Positions 15,347 to 24,595 of a DNA stretch of 64,000 bases are shown here, piece by piece. Within the stretch, counting starts at the first letter, position 1. The number at the start of each line of letters is the position of its first letter. Below the pieces are notes generated by a model. That model did no database searches. It saw only the letters and a program-made list of their open reading frames with translations, and was not told the origin of the DNA. Source of the stretch: Bdellovibrionales bacterium CG10_big_fil_rev_8_21_14_0_10_45_34 (GTDB lineage Bacteria; Bdellovibrionota; Bdellovibrionia; Bdellovibrionales; 1-14-0-10-45-34); assembly GCA_002778785.1 (NCBI GenBank), contig PEZS01000006.1:140537-204536 (forward strand). The letters are read 5' to 3'. Position numbers and translations under genes: made by a program.

Positions 15347-16417
15347 TCAATAAACAGGACCAAGAAAGGCCGCATTCTCCTTTAGATATTCAGCGAGATC
15401 TCTGTCTACCTTTTCTGACTTTGGGAATTCAGGAGAGGCAGGCGATTCTGAATGTGAAGGCGAGGGGGGCTGATTCGGCGTTTGGCCCGGCAACCTGAAA
15501 AGATCTGCAAGGTCTGGATGAACCGGCACTCTTACTGGTTGTCCGGGGTTACTTACGACCTGACTCCGAATAACCTGCAGAGACACTGAAAGATACATTA
15601 CCTTTGGTAAATCCCTAGCCCGAGCTGTTTCTACAATTTCATTTAAATAGGATTTATTTAAAACATTGAGACTACTTCTAAAGGCAGAAATAATTGCTGG
15701 ATAATTTAAAGATCCTACGAGGCCGCGTGTTGACGGATTTTCGTAAGTCTCTGCAAGAGTTGTCGCAAAATCCGCGTAAGCGTCGATCACAGCTAAGTCC
15801 GATTGCCCTGACATCGAAAGGTCGATCATTGCCGCATCCCACTCTGCAGCTACAAAGAAAGGACCATGCTTCGCTAAATCGGGTGGAACTCTCCCCTCTG
15901 TGGCCAATGAGTTGTAGGCATGCATAACAAGAGCGGCATCAGTTTGGTTTCGCATTTGAAAGAATGAAATGTCAGCATTAAAAAGAGCTTGCGTGTGGAG
16001 GATGAGGTAGCGTTCATAAATACCTTGAAGCCTTGTGAGGCGCTTCTTTGCTAGCTTCCATCGTTCGCTATTTCCATTACCTTGGCGAGCAAGCTGAGAA
16101 ATCAAACCTTTCTCTGAACTCACTCTGTCTTCGAGATATTTCATGATGAAGTTGCACTCGTGGTGGTAAACGAATCTATTGGAGGCGAACTCCTCAGAGA
16201 GCTGTTTATAACAAGCATCGTTCCGCTCTTTTGTCGTCGAAGGGTGAGCGATTGTAGGCATCGCTTGTCGATCAGCTAACCCCTGTTGAAATTTTCTATA
16301 GAATTCCGATTGGTCGCCACTAGTAGATATATTAGGTGAAATCGTATCGGCCATTGCTTGGCCACTACAAAAACTTAAGACTGTGAAAAACAAAAGGCAG
16401 ATCTTGTAGCAATACAT
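15347..16417 (-). CDS. Secreted protein of unknown function
   Basis: The 356-residue protein has a Sec signal peptide with a hydrophobic core (ICLLFFTVLSF) and cleavage near QAMA-D. The body is mostly helical in appearance (many Ala, Leu, Arg, Glu) with a Pro/Ser-rich linker near residue 320 (PGQTPNQPPSPSHSESPASP). I do not recognise a domain. The start at 16417 has AAGGAG upstream. It is on the minus strand and convergent with the preceding oxidoreductase gene. Confidence 0.6.
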   Translation of the reverse strand: MYCYKICLLFFTVLSFCSGQAMADTISPNISTSGDQSEFYRKFQQGLADRQAMPTIAHPSTTKERNDACYKQLSEEFASNRFVYHHECNFIMKYLEDRVSSEKGLISQLARQGNGNSERWKLAKKRLTRLQGIYERYLILHTQALFNADISFFQMRNQTDAALVMHAYNSLATEGRVPPDLAKHGPFFVAAEWDAAMIDLSMSGQSDLAVIDAYADFATTLAETYENPSTRGLVGSLNYPAIISAFRSSLNVLNKSYLNEIVETARARDLPKVMYLSVSLQVIRSQVVSNPGQPVRVPVHPDLADLFRLPGQTPNQPPSPSHSESPASPEFPKSEKVDRDLAEYLKENAAFLGPVY

Positions 16418-16714
16418 CGACTTCTCCTTCGAAATAAAAACATTCGCAGTTCTACAAGAATTTCAACGACAGTTCAGTGAGTCGCGATATTCGATAGTAG
16501 CTGAGGTAAGACTAACTAGGGTTTGCCGGCTCTAGTAATGCTTTTAAGAAGTTCGAGGAAATAGGGGAAAAATCTCCCTTTAGGAGCTATTTTATTTAAG
16601 AGACCCAAAAGAAATACTTATAGCAACGGAGCATTCGACGCCTCGGGTGACAAATCTAGTACTCTATGGGCTGTGGCCGTCGATACTTTACGCAAAACGT
16701 ATGGGCATTAGCCC
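16418..16714. other. Intergenic region without clear signals
   Basis: About 300 bases lie between two minus-strand genes. I see a small GGGC/GCCC hairpin after the beta-barrel stop but no T-run, and no conserved motif or ORF. It presumably holds the promoter of the secreted protein at 15347-16417. Confidence 0.4.
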
Positions 16715-17278
16715 TTAAAAATTCAGAAACGCATTTAACATTACATTGAAAGTATCTTTTACGAGAGTCACCTTATTGCCATTGGAGAGTTGGGTTTCAG
16801 AAGGAAACACTTTATTGAGATAACCAACTAGCGAGAGCCCGGCTTGCTCGCTGACTCGAAATTCACCACCGAGGCCAGCGATAATGCCCATTGCACTACC
16901 CTCGACATCTGCGGGTTGAACTGTAGTCGTGTCCCGATAGGGATTTCGAACAAAAGATACTCCGCCCAAGAAATGCCAGAAAAGGGCGTCATAACCGCCG
17001 AAGTAGTAATTCATAGTTATGTTGATTTCATGATGTTTAAGATCGCCATGACTGCTTGTAAAGTACCCTAGGTTAAGCGCCATCTCATCACTGGCGAAAA
17101 AACTACCAAATCCACCAAACCCAATTGCACCTTTACTTGTGCCTTGTATATCACTCGAGAAAAGAACATTCCCGGCACTTAAACCAAACCGAAAGGCCCC
17201 CTCTTCATTGGCAGAGCCCTGTGAGCCGTTAAGGAGCAATAAACTAAAAAATAGGTAACTGAATTTAGTTCTAAACAT
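16715..17278 (-). CDS. Small outer-membrane beta-barrel-like protein
   Basis: The start is set at the ATG at 17278 (MFRTKFSY), preceded by AGAGG, rather than the upstream start at 17293. A signal peptide ends near GSANEE. The ~165-residue mature part alternates short hydrophobic/aromatic strands with glycine-rich turns (FRFGLSAGNVLF, IGFGGFGSFFASDEMALNLG, ITMNYYFGG) and ends in LNAFLNF, a typical C-terminal barrel strand. It resembles OmpW/OmpA-type eight-stranded barrels in size and pattern, but I cannot assign a family. Confidence 0.65.
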   Translation of the reverse strand: MFRTKFSYLFFSLLLLNGSQGSANEEGAFRFGLSAGNVLFSSDIQGTSKGAIGFGGFGSFFASDEMALNLGYFTSSHGDLKHHEINITMNYYFGGYDALFWHFLGGVSFVRNPYRDTTTVQPADVEGSAMGIIAGLGGEFRVSEQAGLSLVGYLNKVFPSETQLSNGNKVTLVKDTFNVMLNAFLNF

Positions 17279-17516
17279 AGGGCCACCTCTCAAAAGTTAA
17301 CCGGCGTTGTCAATAGAATCCCAATCATTTCGTTAGCTCAATAGGTACCCAAGCCACATACTTATTTGCAGAAAAGATACATTTGATAACTATAAGGCAC
17401 CATAAATATTACTCCTTCAAATGTTAAAGCGTGACAAGCCTAAGTCTACGGATTTCTAAAAAAAATGAGATGTTTCCATATTTGTCTTTTAGAATCTGTA
17501 GTAGAAACAAAGGGGC

Positions 17517-19286
17517 ATGAGGCGTATATCGATTGTTCTGGGTTTGGTGATGGCCACCTTGTATCAGTATTTCTTCCCATTTTTCGATAAGTGGGGCGAG
17601 GGCTATCCTTCTAATGTTTACATAAAGCTTCAAACCTTAGCCTTGTTGAAGGGAGATTTCAGAGTTGGCGATACTCCCTTTGACCTTATGCCCGACTGGG
17701 CGTGGGCAAATGGTGTGCAACAGGTTTGGGGGCTGGGCTTGCCTCTTCTGTATTCTCCGTTTGAGTGGATTTGGCAACTCTTGTGTTCTGAGCATTTTCC
17801 AGACCGCGCTGCCTTTTCGCTCCTGTTTACCGTTTCGGTCGTTCTTCTTTCCTCAGCGCTTGGGAAGCCTATCGGTCACAAAGTTTTAGGCACTGTTTTC
17901 ATTATTGCAGCTCTGGGAAGTGTTCTTGGACACCCCATATTTGGAGGTCTGCTTGCTACAAGATTTAGTCATCTTGAGGAGCACTCGCTTTCTGGCCAAT
18001 TGGTGGTCTTGGTCGCAATATCTTCCGCGGTTTTTTTCATCGAAAAGCCAACCTTACTACGCAAATATTTTTTGATATTTTTAACTTCTGGGCTTGTTTG
18101 GTTCCGTCCTACCTTAGCCATTTATAGTGGTGCTCTCATCGTAGGAGTAACGTTTGTTTACTACAATGAAAAGTCAAAGCGGGAGGCTTTGAGCTTTTTA
18201 AAATTGAGTGCTGCTGCACTGATCGCAAGCTTTATTTTTTTGGCAGCAACAAACAAGGTGAGATTTGGCGAGTATAGGGAGTTTGGTCACCGTCTAAACA
18301 GCGTGGGTAATTCCATAAAGACCTTTGAATGGAAGTTTGGGTCAGGTATTGAAAACGAAGAGTTTACGAAGAAGGCATATGACATTTTTTATACAATGTT
18401 TTTTCCTCAACCGTTGAACGGTCCCATACATCATCATAGCATTTTCGAGTCGAATGGGTATTTGTTGCGGTCAAGATCATTTATCCATAGTCACTATAGT
18501 ATATGGGAGTTCCTACTAGTTAGCCTGGGATTATTTTACACATTTATTTTTTTACGAAGGTCAGGAGAACTTAGTACCTCCTTGAGGGCACTTACTTTTT
18601 CTGCAGTTTTAGTACTAGTCACTCTTTTCATCTTCTATTCGTTAACTCCGCATATAGCGACTCGCTATTATTTAGATTTTTTTGCCGCATGGATTACTTT
18701 GAAGATACTATTGATCTATCTTTTTCTTAGGTGTCTCCGTCACGCGGGTCGACCTGTTGTTACTATGGTGATATCGGCCCTTTTTTTGACGCTCTTCATC
18801 GCGGTTGCAATATACGATTGGCGCCATCAAAGTTCCTTAGATTCAAACATGCGCCGCCATCTGGTTACCTTTGACGAAGGTCTAAGGCTCAGCTCATTCT
18901 TCAAGAGACAGCCTAAGGTGTTGCCCAACAATTATACTTGTGATGGACCATCGCCCGACTCGTTCATACTCTACAATGGGTCGGGATGGAACCATGGGAA
19001 AGACTGTTATGTCGGGCCATCCACTACGTTTTACTTTAAAAGTTTCAATTGCATTGAAATCAAATACCGGACCGTTTATAAAAGTTTTCCTCGAGTTAAG
19101 CGAAATCTTAAGTTTCTAGAGAGAATTAAAACGCAAGCGCATGAGGCCGGGTACCAGGTGACCGAATTCTGCGCAAACGAACCAAGTGAACTTGCGTTTG
19201 ATTCGCTATTTGTTAGCTGGATTAATTCAGAAGATCTTTTGAAAGTCGTACAACCAACAGTCCTCAAATCCATCCGAGTTTGGTAA
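17517..19286 (+). CDS. Multi-spanning membrane protein, possible glycosyltransferase-like
   Basis: The 589-residue protein has about ten to twelve hydrophobic helices through residue ~430 and a soluble C-terminal part of ~150 residues. Early loop residues include an acidic DKWGEG segment and DWAW, as in GT-C-fold glycosyltransferases, where a catalytic Asp sits in the first periplasmic loop. This is only a resemblance. The start at 17517 has AAGGGG upstream. It stands upstream of two secreted proteins on the same strand but is separated from them by about 220 bases. Confidence 0.6.
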   Translation: MRRISIVLGLVMATLYQYFFPFFDKWGEGYPSNVYIKLQTLALLKGDFRVGDTPFDLMPDWAWANGVQQVWGLGLPLLYSPFEWIWQLLCSEHFPDRAAFSLLFTVSVVLLSSALGKPIGHKVLGTVFIIAALGSVLGHPIFGGLLATRFSHLEEHSLSGQLVVLVAISSAVFFIEKPTLLRKYFLIFLTSGLVWFRPTLAIYSGALIVGVTFVYYNEKSKREALSFLKLSAAALIASFIFLAATNKVRFGEYREFGHRLNSVGNSIKTFEWKFGSGIENEEFTKKAYDIFYTMFFPQPLNGPIHHHSIFESNGYLLRSRSFIHSHYSIWEFLLVSLGLFYTFIFLRRSGELSTSLRALTFSAVLVLVTLFIFYSLTPHIATRYYLDFFAAWITLKILLIYLFLRCLRHAGRPVVTMVISALFLTLFIAVAIYDWRHQSSLDSNMRRHLVTFDEGLRLSSFFKRQPKVLPNNYTCDGPSPDSFILYNGSGWNHGKDCYVGPSTTFYFKSFNCIEIKYRTVYKSFPRVKRNLKFLERIKTQAHEAGYQVTEFCANEPSELAFDSLFVSWINSEDLLKVVQPTVLKSIRVW

Positions 19287-19508
19287 TCAATTAGGTACAA
19301 GCTTGGTTTTAAAATCTCTGGACTGGACTAGATATGATCAAGGAACAGAAACCGATCGCCAAAAATGGTTTAAGTTTGAATTATCCGATTTTACGCTAAT
19401 GTAAAGTGCGGCGATACTCGAAATTAAATTGAATGTGGTCTCGAAAATGGATCAAGTGCCAATGAGCACATGCATTCATAAAAGTTTGGATTTTTTTTGG
19501 GGGGGAAG

Positions 19509-21164
19509 ATGCATATTTCCTTAGGGAATCGGACAAATCTTACAAGAGGTTTGCTTTTAGGAATCATTTTTCAAGCGACAATTTTAAATTTCCAACAGGC
19601 TGCCGCTACTTCCGACTGTGTGTTTGGATGGTATTGGCTTAACAACCAGGCCGCCTGGTGTTCCTGCAGCACTGATTACACGGGAACAACAGTTTTAGAC
19701 TGTGGAGGAAGTACCAGCGGTGGGGGAGGAGGGGCTACTGGCACGCCAAATAACCCCTTGCCCGGCCAGGTATGGAACCCAATTGGGGGTGCACAGTACC
19801 CGATGTCAAACAATCCAGATAACTCAGGCAGCGGCGGTTCTACTACGTATCCACAGCCGGGCACCCCTACGCTTGACCCAGAGAAAACCAAGCAGTGTAC
19901 CTTAGAGGCTTGGGAAATTTTTAAGCAGGAAACTGCAGGAATCATCGAAAACCCGGAAGAATGGTGCCCAACACTTCGACAGATGGTCATTAAGGCGTTT
20001 CAAGATTACTATGACAATTCAAGTCTACTTTGCAGTTATGTCACTACACAAGAGTTTCGCAGTGCCATAAATGGATACATTCAGGAAAGATATAATTATT
20101 GGAACACTATTTTGTCTCCGGTACCGAATCTGCCCGGCTTTGCAGTGCCGGTAGCAATGTTTGCGGAGCAGTGCTACGTAGCGGCAACCACGGCCGTTGA
20201 ACGAGGCCTTGTTGCGATAGAAGAGGCAAGATATGCAAGCACTTATCTAAACGACAACACTAAAAAAGAGAAACTAATCAGCAAGATAAAGTGTGAGGCA
20301 CTTGCAATGGCAGCGACGGCAGCAATTTCTGCTGCATTAGCGTATTTGACCGGCGGAGTAAGCTTAGAAACACAAGTCGCGGCGTATGGTTCGGGGCTCG
20401 TTAGCAATGGACTTACCAAGAACACCGATAAATTTGTTCAATGGGCCGCGAATGCCAGAAAAAACTTTCGTCAAGGCGGAGTCAGACTCACTTTGACCGG
20501 TATGATCGTAAATACGAAGGCGACAGTTAAACTGAAGCCGAGTGGTTACCGCCCCATTACAGAGAGACGTCTTCCTTTTACCAAGGGCACGGGAGCCGCT
20601 GGTATTGAGCTGCGCATTAGTCAGTCGGATCCGCTATTAGTTCAGATGGCAGATGATGTCGGCGCTCGACTGAGAAATGTTTATGGCAATGAGCTTCAAA
20701 GTGGGACGGATACTCACCAATTTCTCCGAAGGTTAATGAATGAGGTGAATGAGACAATTGATGGGTATCAGCAGTCAAATCAGATACTAACAGATCAGCA
20801 AAGGACAAGTTTTCTTCACAATCTATATGCGTCCAAAAATATCAACTCGCAGGGTCAGGTAATATCATTTACGGAATGCGCTAAGTTAGGCTTTGGCATT
20901 TGTTCTGACAGAGATGCGTTGCTGTCTGCGACCCTGGAGCGGCTAGGAATAGAAAATACTGATAGTCTAAGGGCAACATTTTCTAACGGAGCTGAACACA
21001 CAATTGTTCAAGCGGGTTTTGAAGATGGATTTTATTTGTTCGATGCAAAATTAAACAGAGTTTTTTCATACGATGGATCTGATGACGAACTACAAGGAAT
21101 TAAGGATTTAATGTGCGGGGCAATGAAGGCTTCAGAAGTAACGATAGATTTCGACGGACAGTAA
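19509..21164 (+). CDS. Secreted protein with possible transglutaminase-like Cys-His-Asp site
   Basis: The ATG at 19509 is preferred over a TTG at 19497 because it gives a proper signal peptide (cleavage near QQAAATS). The ~550-residue protein has a Cys-rich start, a Gly/Pro-rich linker (GGGGGATGTPNNPLPG), a hydrophobic, Ala-rich helical stretch (ALAMAATAAISAALAYLTGG) and a C-terminal region with FGICSDRDALLSATLERLGI, then AEHTIV, then FYLFDAK. The order Cys (20901-20903), His (20997-20999), Asp (21042-21044) and spacing match transglutaminase/papain-like folds, suggesting a cysteine protease or amidase. This is inference without a profile search. A secreted beta-rich protein gene follows after 32 bases. 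Confidence 0.6.
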   Translation: MHISLGNRTNLTRGLLLGIIFQATILNFQQAAATSDCVFGWYWLNNQAAWCSCSTDYTGTTVLDCGGSTSGGGGGATGTPNNPLPGQVWNPIGGAQYPMSNNPDNSGSGGSTTYPQPGTPTLDPEKTKQCTLEAWEIFKQETAGIIENPEEWCPTLRQMVIKAFQDYYDNSSLLCSYVTTQEFRSAINGYIQERYNYWNTILSPVPNLPGFAVPVAMFAEQCYVAATTAVERGLVAIEEARYASTYLNDNTKKEKLISKIKCEALAMAATAAISAALAYLTGGVSLETQVAAYGSGLVSNGLTKNTDKFVQWAANARKNFRQGGVRLTLTGMIVNTKATVKLKPSGYRPITERRLPFTKGTGAAGIELRISQSDPLLVQMADDVGARLRNVYGNELQSGTDTHQFLRRLMNEVNETIDGYQQSNQILTDQQRTSFLHNLYASKNINSQGQVISFTECAKLGFGICSDRDALLSATLERLGIENTDSLRATFSNGAEHTIVQAGFEDGFYLFDAKLNRVFSYDGSDDELQGIKDLMCGAMKASEVTIDFDGQ

Positions 21165-21196
21165 ATGGCATGGCAGCCAAAAGGAGTTTGTAGTTT

Positions 21197-23044
21197 ATGA
21201 GGTGGTCTAGTTTCAAGCTGGCTATAAAGAAAAAAGTCGTGGTGGGTATTTCAGTTTTTGCTCTGGCGTCTATGGCGATTTTTGCCTTTCAAAACTTTTA
21301 TACCTATGAAAGCTCTCGCCGGGCTCATTCCAATTTTATCCCGTTTGCATTTCATCAGGGTGCATGGAGCATTCTAAAAATGACTGTTCCAGGGGGCGCA
21401 TACTTTCCACTTTGGGGAGTGGGCGGGGCTCCGGTAATTAAAGTTTTCTTTTCCGATGAGGATGGAAAATTTGACTTTGATGCTCCGGCTGAGATTCTTG
21501 ATGTCACTGGGCCTGATTTTTTAGATAAAACAGAATATTCGTATGGCGTAGCTGCCGGTGCCTTTTCTGATATCTTCGTTTGGTCTAATTTTGAAATGGA
21601 CGTTCAGCTAGTTCAAATTGACCATACGGGTGCGGTAAGAGAATCGGTTCCTGCCGAAAAAAGCCGCTTAATCACTCCTCCAGCGCCCGCCACAGAAACT
21701 CTACAAGTGTGTAATCGCACAGTCACATTCAATGGGGCGGCAATTAATAAAAGTCACGCGATTACGATTGCAAAGGGCTCTGGTACTTTGACTTTTCAAG
21801 TACAGTCAACAAACTGCACATGGTCGGCTTCATTTGAAGATGGCACATGGTTGACGGGATCCAACATGTCGGGCCCAATCGGGAGTACGGCAAATGTCAC
21901 AATCACCTCAACTGCGCTTACGAGTGGCAGTCGTTCTAGTAAGCTTTTCATCAACGACTACACGGTTACGATTACGCAGAACTCACAACTAGTCTCAGCG
22001 CCAGGTTATCAGACTGGCTGTGGATCTTTGTCGAACGGTCAAAGCTCAACTGTTGTTGATGGCACGGTATCTGTGCCTCAAAATTGCCCGATTGGTGGAA
22101 CCTCAACGAAGTTCTACGAGCGCTTGGTCACTTCCACGTGCACGAACGGGGTACTCTCAACTTCAACGTCTCAGGGGAACTACCTGAGCCAGAGCGGTTC
22201 GTGCAATCCTTCAACGATTCAGCTTTTGGTAAATGGTGGCACCAGCAAGACGATTAACCCGGGAGCGGCGGCTAACTACACTTGGACGAGTGCAGGTGTG
22301 ACGAATGTTTCAAGCACCTATTCTACTTCAGGAACCTATTGTGGTCAGCCCGCTTCGGGCGCGTGGTTGGTCAACACAACAAGTGGTTCGCGCTCTGATA
22401 CAGTTCAGGCTTGTCAGGCAGGCAAAACGTTTACCCTGACTATTTCTGGACAAGGCTTTGAAGGAACTACCCGAACATCTTCCGTTACAGTTGTTGTTCC
22501 GGCTGCGAATGTCACCCTCTCACTCAATAAAACAAGTTACAACACGGGCGAAGCGCCAATCTATACAGTTTCGGGCTCACCGAATTCACCCATCTACTGG
22601 ACGAGTACAAAAAATGGCGCCTCCACGGGCGAATCGAACTCCCATTACGGACAACTTACAAATTCTAGTGGCACATGGACTGGATCGGGTGCTGCCTGGA
22701 CGAGCGCCAATGGCGGCAACTGGACCAAGACGGCAACAGTCGCAGGAAAGAGTAACACGAAGTCTTTCACCGTGGTTACTGGTCCTACATTGGCTCTTAA
22801 TGGTACGAACTACCGAGGCATAATTAATGGTCGTTCTCACCTAGAGCTCTACGGGACTTTTGGAACCACCGGAAACACTGTTTCGATGTCTTGTAACGCA
22901 GGGGTATCAGTCACAGTAGACTACCAAAGTACAACCCAAATTAACATATCCTGGAATCCGTTGTCGTCCTTCCAGAATTGTTTTCTTTGGATAACAGGCC
23001 TTGGCCAAAGCATCAGTGGTCAATTTATAGGCTCAGTAAAGTAA
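21197..23044 (+). CDS. Exported beta-rich (Ig/BACON-like) protein
   Basis: The 615-residue protein has an N-terminal hydrophobic segment (residues ~12-31) that ends in IFAFQNFYTY, so it may be anchored or cleaved. The rest is Thr/Ser/Gly-rich with repeated immunoglobulin-like units: an early SGTLTFQVQSTNCTWSASFE/TVTITQNSQ pattern typical of BACON domains and later Ser/Thr-rich beta repeats with paired cysteines. Such proteins sit on the cell surface and bind ligands or other cells. AAGGAG lies 11 bases upstream of the ATG. The gene follows the possible cysteine protease gene by 32 bases, and the two are probably co-transcribed. A strong hairpin follows the stop. Confidence 0.65.
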   Translation: MRWSSFKLAIKKKVVVGISVFALASMAIFAFQNFYTYESSRRAHSNFIPFAFHQGAWSILKMTVPGGAYFPLWGVGGAPVIKVFFSDEDGKFDFDAPAEILDVTGPDFLDKTEYSYGVAAGAFSDIFVWSNFEMDVQLVQIDHTGAVRESVPAEKSRLITPPAPATETLQVCNRTVTFNGAAINKSHAITIAKGSGTLTFQVQSTNCTWSASFEDGTWLTGSNMSGPIGSTANVTITSTALTSGSRSSKLFINDYTVTITQNSQLVSAPGYQTGCGSLSNGQSSTVVDGTVSVPQNCPIGGTSTKFYERLVTSTCTNGVLSTSTSQGNYLSQSGSCNPSTIQLLVNGGTSKTINPGAAANYTWTSAGVTNVSSTYSTSGTYCGQPASGAWLVNTTSGSRSDTVQACQAGKTFTLTISGQGFEGTTRTSSVTVVVPAANVTLSLNKTSYNTGEAPIYTVSGSPNSPIYWTSTKNGASTGESNSHYGQLTNSSGTWTGSGAAWTSANGGNWTKTATVAGKSNTKSFTVVTGPTLALNGTNYRGIINGRSHLELYGTFGTTGNTVSMSCNAGVSVTVDYQSTTQINISWNPLSSFQNCFLWITGLGQSISGQFIGSVK

Positions 23045-23054
23045 TGCGCACCGT

Positions 23055-23096
23055 TTTGGCAATCTGGCTCTTGATTTCAAGAGCCAGATTTCGCCA
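23055..23096. terminator. Long stem-loop between convergent genes
   Basis: AATCTGGCTCTTGA at 23061-23074 is followed after TT by its exact reverse complement (23077-23090). The flanks TTGGC and GCCAA extend the pairing beyond a small bulge. It sits 16 bases after the Ig-like protein's stop and 68 bases before the end of the convergent PhaR-like gene. There is no long T-run on either side, so it may be a bidirectional, structure-based terminator or an mRNA 3'-end stabiliser. Confidence 0.6.
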
Positions 23097-23158
23097 ACTT
23101 TAGACAAGCGAGTCGGCAGCCGAAATCCTCACTCACGAGGTTGAAGCCGCTCTTTTAT

Positions 23159-23686
23159 TTAGTTCTCAAAAGACCGAGCGCCGGGAAGCTCCGGTGTGAT
23201 TTCTATAGCATTTTGTGACGATGTCGGAAGCGTCGTATTGGCGGATTCATTCAAAGAATTTGCCGCAGAAGAAATCCTTTGATCAATAGACGACTTCAAG
23301 TCGTCATAGGACTTAGGTTCAGCCTCAATGGGTGCTGAGCGGTCAAGCTCTCTACGTATTTCTGAGGGCTCAAAAACATTCAGTTTTGCAAGGTAACTCG
23401 ACATGCTGCCGTTACCAGTTTGAATGATATCTCTTAGAACCTTTAGGGGAGCGTACTCAGAGGCTTTCTTTTCTGCTTCAAAAATAATTTGAGCCAAAGT
23501 GGAAGCTGTAATGTCACGTTTTGTTTTGTTATCGACAATCGTGACCTCTTCACTCGCGCGAATCATTTTTGCTATATCTTCTAATGTCACGTAGCAGCTC
23601 TGCTGAGTGTCATAAAGCTTGCGGTTTTGATATCGCTTAATAACCTTTGGAGAGCTGTTGACTTTGCTGCTCGAAGAAGTTTCCAA
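23159..23686 (-). CDS. PhaR-like polyhydroxyalkanoate accumulation regulator
   Basis: The 175-residue protein carries the PHB/PHA accumulation regulator DNA-binding domain at residues ~15-75: KRYQNRKLYDTQQSCYVTLE, then DIAKMIRASEEVTIVDNKT and LAQIIFEAE, all hallmark positions of the family. PhaR proteins bind both DNA and PHA granules and repress phasin genes. A Ser-rich C-terminal tail follows. The TTG start at 23686 has GGGAGG five bases upstream. No phaC or phasin gene is visible in the window, so the regulator's targets lie elsewhere, or it has another job in this lineage. Confidence 0.85.
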   Translation of the reverse strand: METSSSSKVNSSPKVIKRYQNRKLYDTQQSCYVTLEDIAKMIRASEEVTIVDNKTKRDITASTLAQIIFEAEKKASEYAPLKVLRDIIQTGNGSMSSYLAKLNVFEPSEIRRELDRSAPIEAEPKSYDDLKSSIDQRISSAANSLNESANTTLPTSSQNAIEITPELPGARSFEN

Positions 23687-24001
23687 AATTGCCTCCCAAT
23701 TCTTTCCTTAAAACCCTTAAAAACAATCCCCACCGCCGCGCATTGGAACCCTGTTCCATTTCGACACGGTAGTTCAATTCGGTCGGGAGAATAGGTCTGA
23801 CGCCACAGCTTGTCAAGCCTACTTCACTAGAGCATTCAGCACTTCTGGATGCCGCTATGCATGATTCCCTCTCAGGCAGTGTTCGGCTGGTGGGCCGAGT
23901 TTCGCAAGGCGTGCCCTCAAGTAGGGGGCAAATCCCGCCGAAAGACTAGCGAAGGGCCTCTAAGGGGCCTCTGAGAGCCTCTTTTTATTGAGGAGACCAA
24001 T
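23687..24001. other. Divergent intergenic region with a short palindrome
   Basis: 315 bases between the PhaR-like gene (minus) and the pseudopilin-like gene (plus). A palindrome TGGAAC-CCT-GTTCCA is at 23744-23758, a candidate operator, possibly for the PhaR-like protein. GAGGAGA just before 24002 is the ribosome-binding site of the next gene. No ORF or RNA gene is evident. Confidence 0.4.
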
Positions 24002-24511
24002 TTGAATTCGGCAAACCTGACGGAAAAGGTGGGAAAACGAGGCGGATTTAGCAGTTTCGACTTCTTTTCTGTTCTAGGGGCTATCCTCCTTGTGGTGGCC
24101 ATCTCAGTGCCAATCGTCCAGAAAAAAATAACCGGAAATGAAATTAAGAAGGCCCGCGTGATTGCGGAAGGGATGGCCGACGAGGTTCTTCGTAAACATG
24201 CTCCTCTTCAGGCGCCCTGGCAGAAGCAAAAAGGGGCGAACCGGTCAATCGCCTCTTTGGCGGGTGGGGCCTCCTCGATGGCTATGCCACTCGCTGAGGA
24301 TGGATCAATTGGCAGAGACCCTTGGGGCCAGCCCTACAAATTTGCGTGGATCAGAAATGCCTACGGTATCCCGACTCACATGTTGGTTTGGTCGGCGGGA
24401 CCCAACGGTCAATTTGAAACACCCCGATCGGCAATTAGCGGGGTTGAGCGGGGCCTCGTAGAAGTAGGCTTTGCTAGAGACGACCTAGGCTATGTGCGGG
24501 CTCTGCGCTGA
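24002..24511 (+). CDS. Pseudopilin-like protein (type II secretion GspG-like)
   Basis: The 169-residue protein starts with a short basic leader ending KRGG, then FSSFDFFSVLGAILLVVAIS, a hydrophobic N-terminal helix like that of type IV pilins. The likely cleavage is G15/F16, with Asp rather than the usual Glu at position +5. The soluble part contains IGRDPWGQPYKFAW and VWSAGPNGQFET, the conserved core of GspG major pseudopilins. The TTG start at 24002 is supported by GAGGAGA. No other secretion-system genes are adjacent, so it is an orphan whose assembly machinery is encoded elsewhere, or a minor pilin with its own use. Confidence 0.75.
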   Translation: MNSANLTEKVGKRGGFSSFDFFSVLGAILLVVAISVPIVQKKITGNEIKKARVIAEGMADEVLRKHAPLQAPWQKQKGANRSIASLAGGASSMAMPLAEDGSIGRDPWGQPYKFAWIRNAYGIPTHMLVWSAGPNGQFETPRSAISGVERGLVEVGFARDDLGYVRALR

Positions 24512-24595
24512 GCCTTTTTAGAAATTCGGTCAAAATGCCGATCTCTCAATAGGGGTTTGGGTTTCACAAGGCTCAGTAACCCCAACTGAGGTGGC

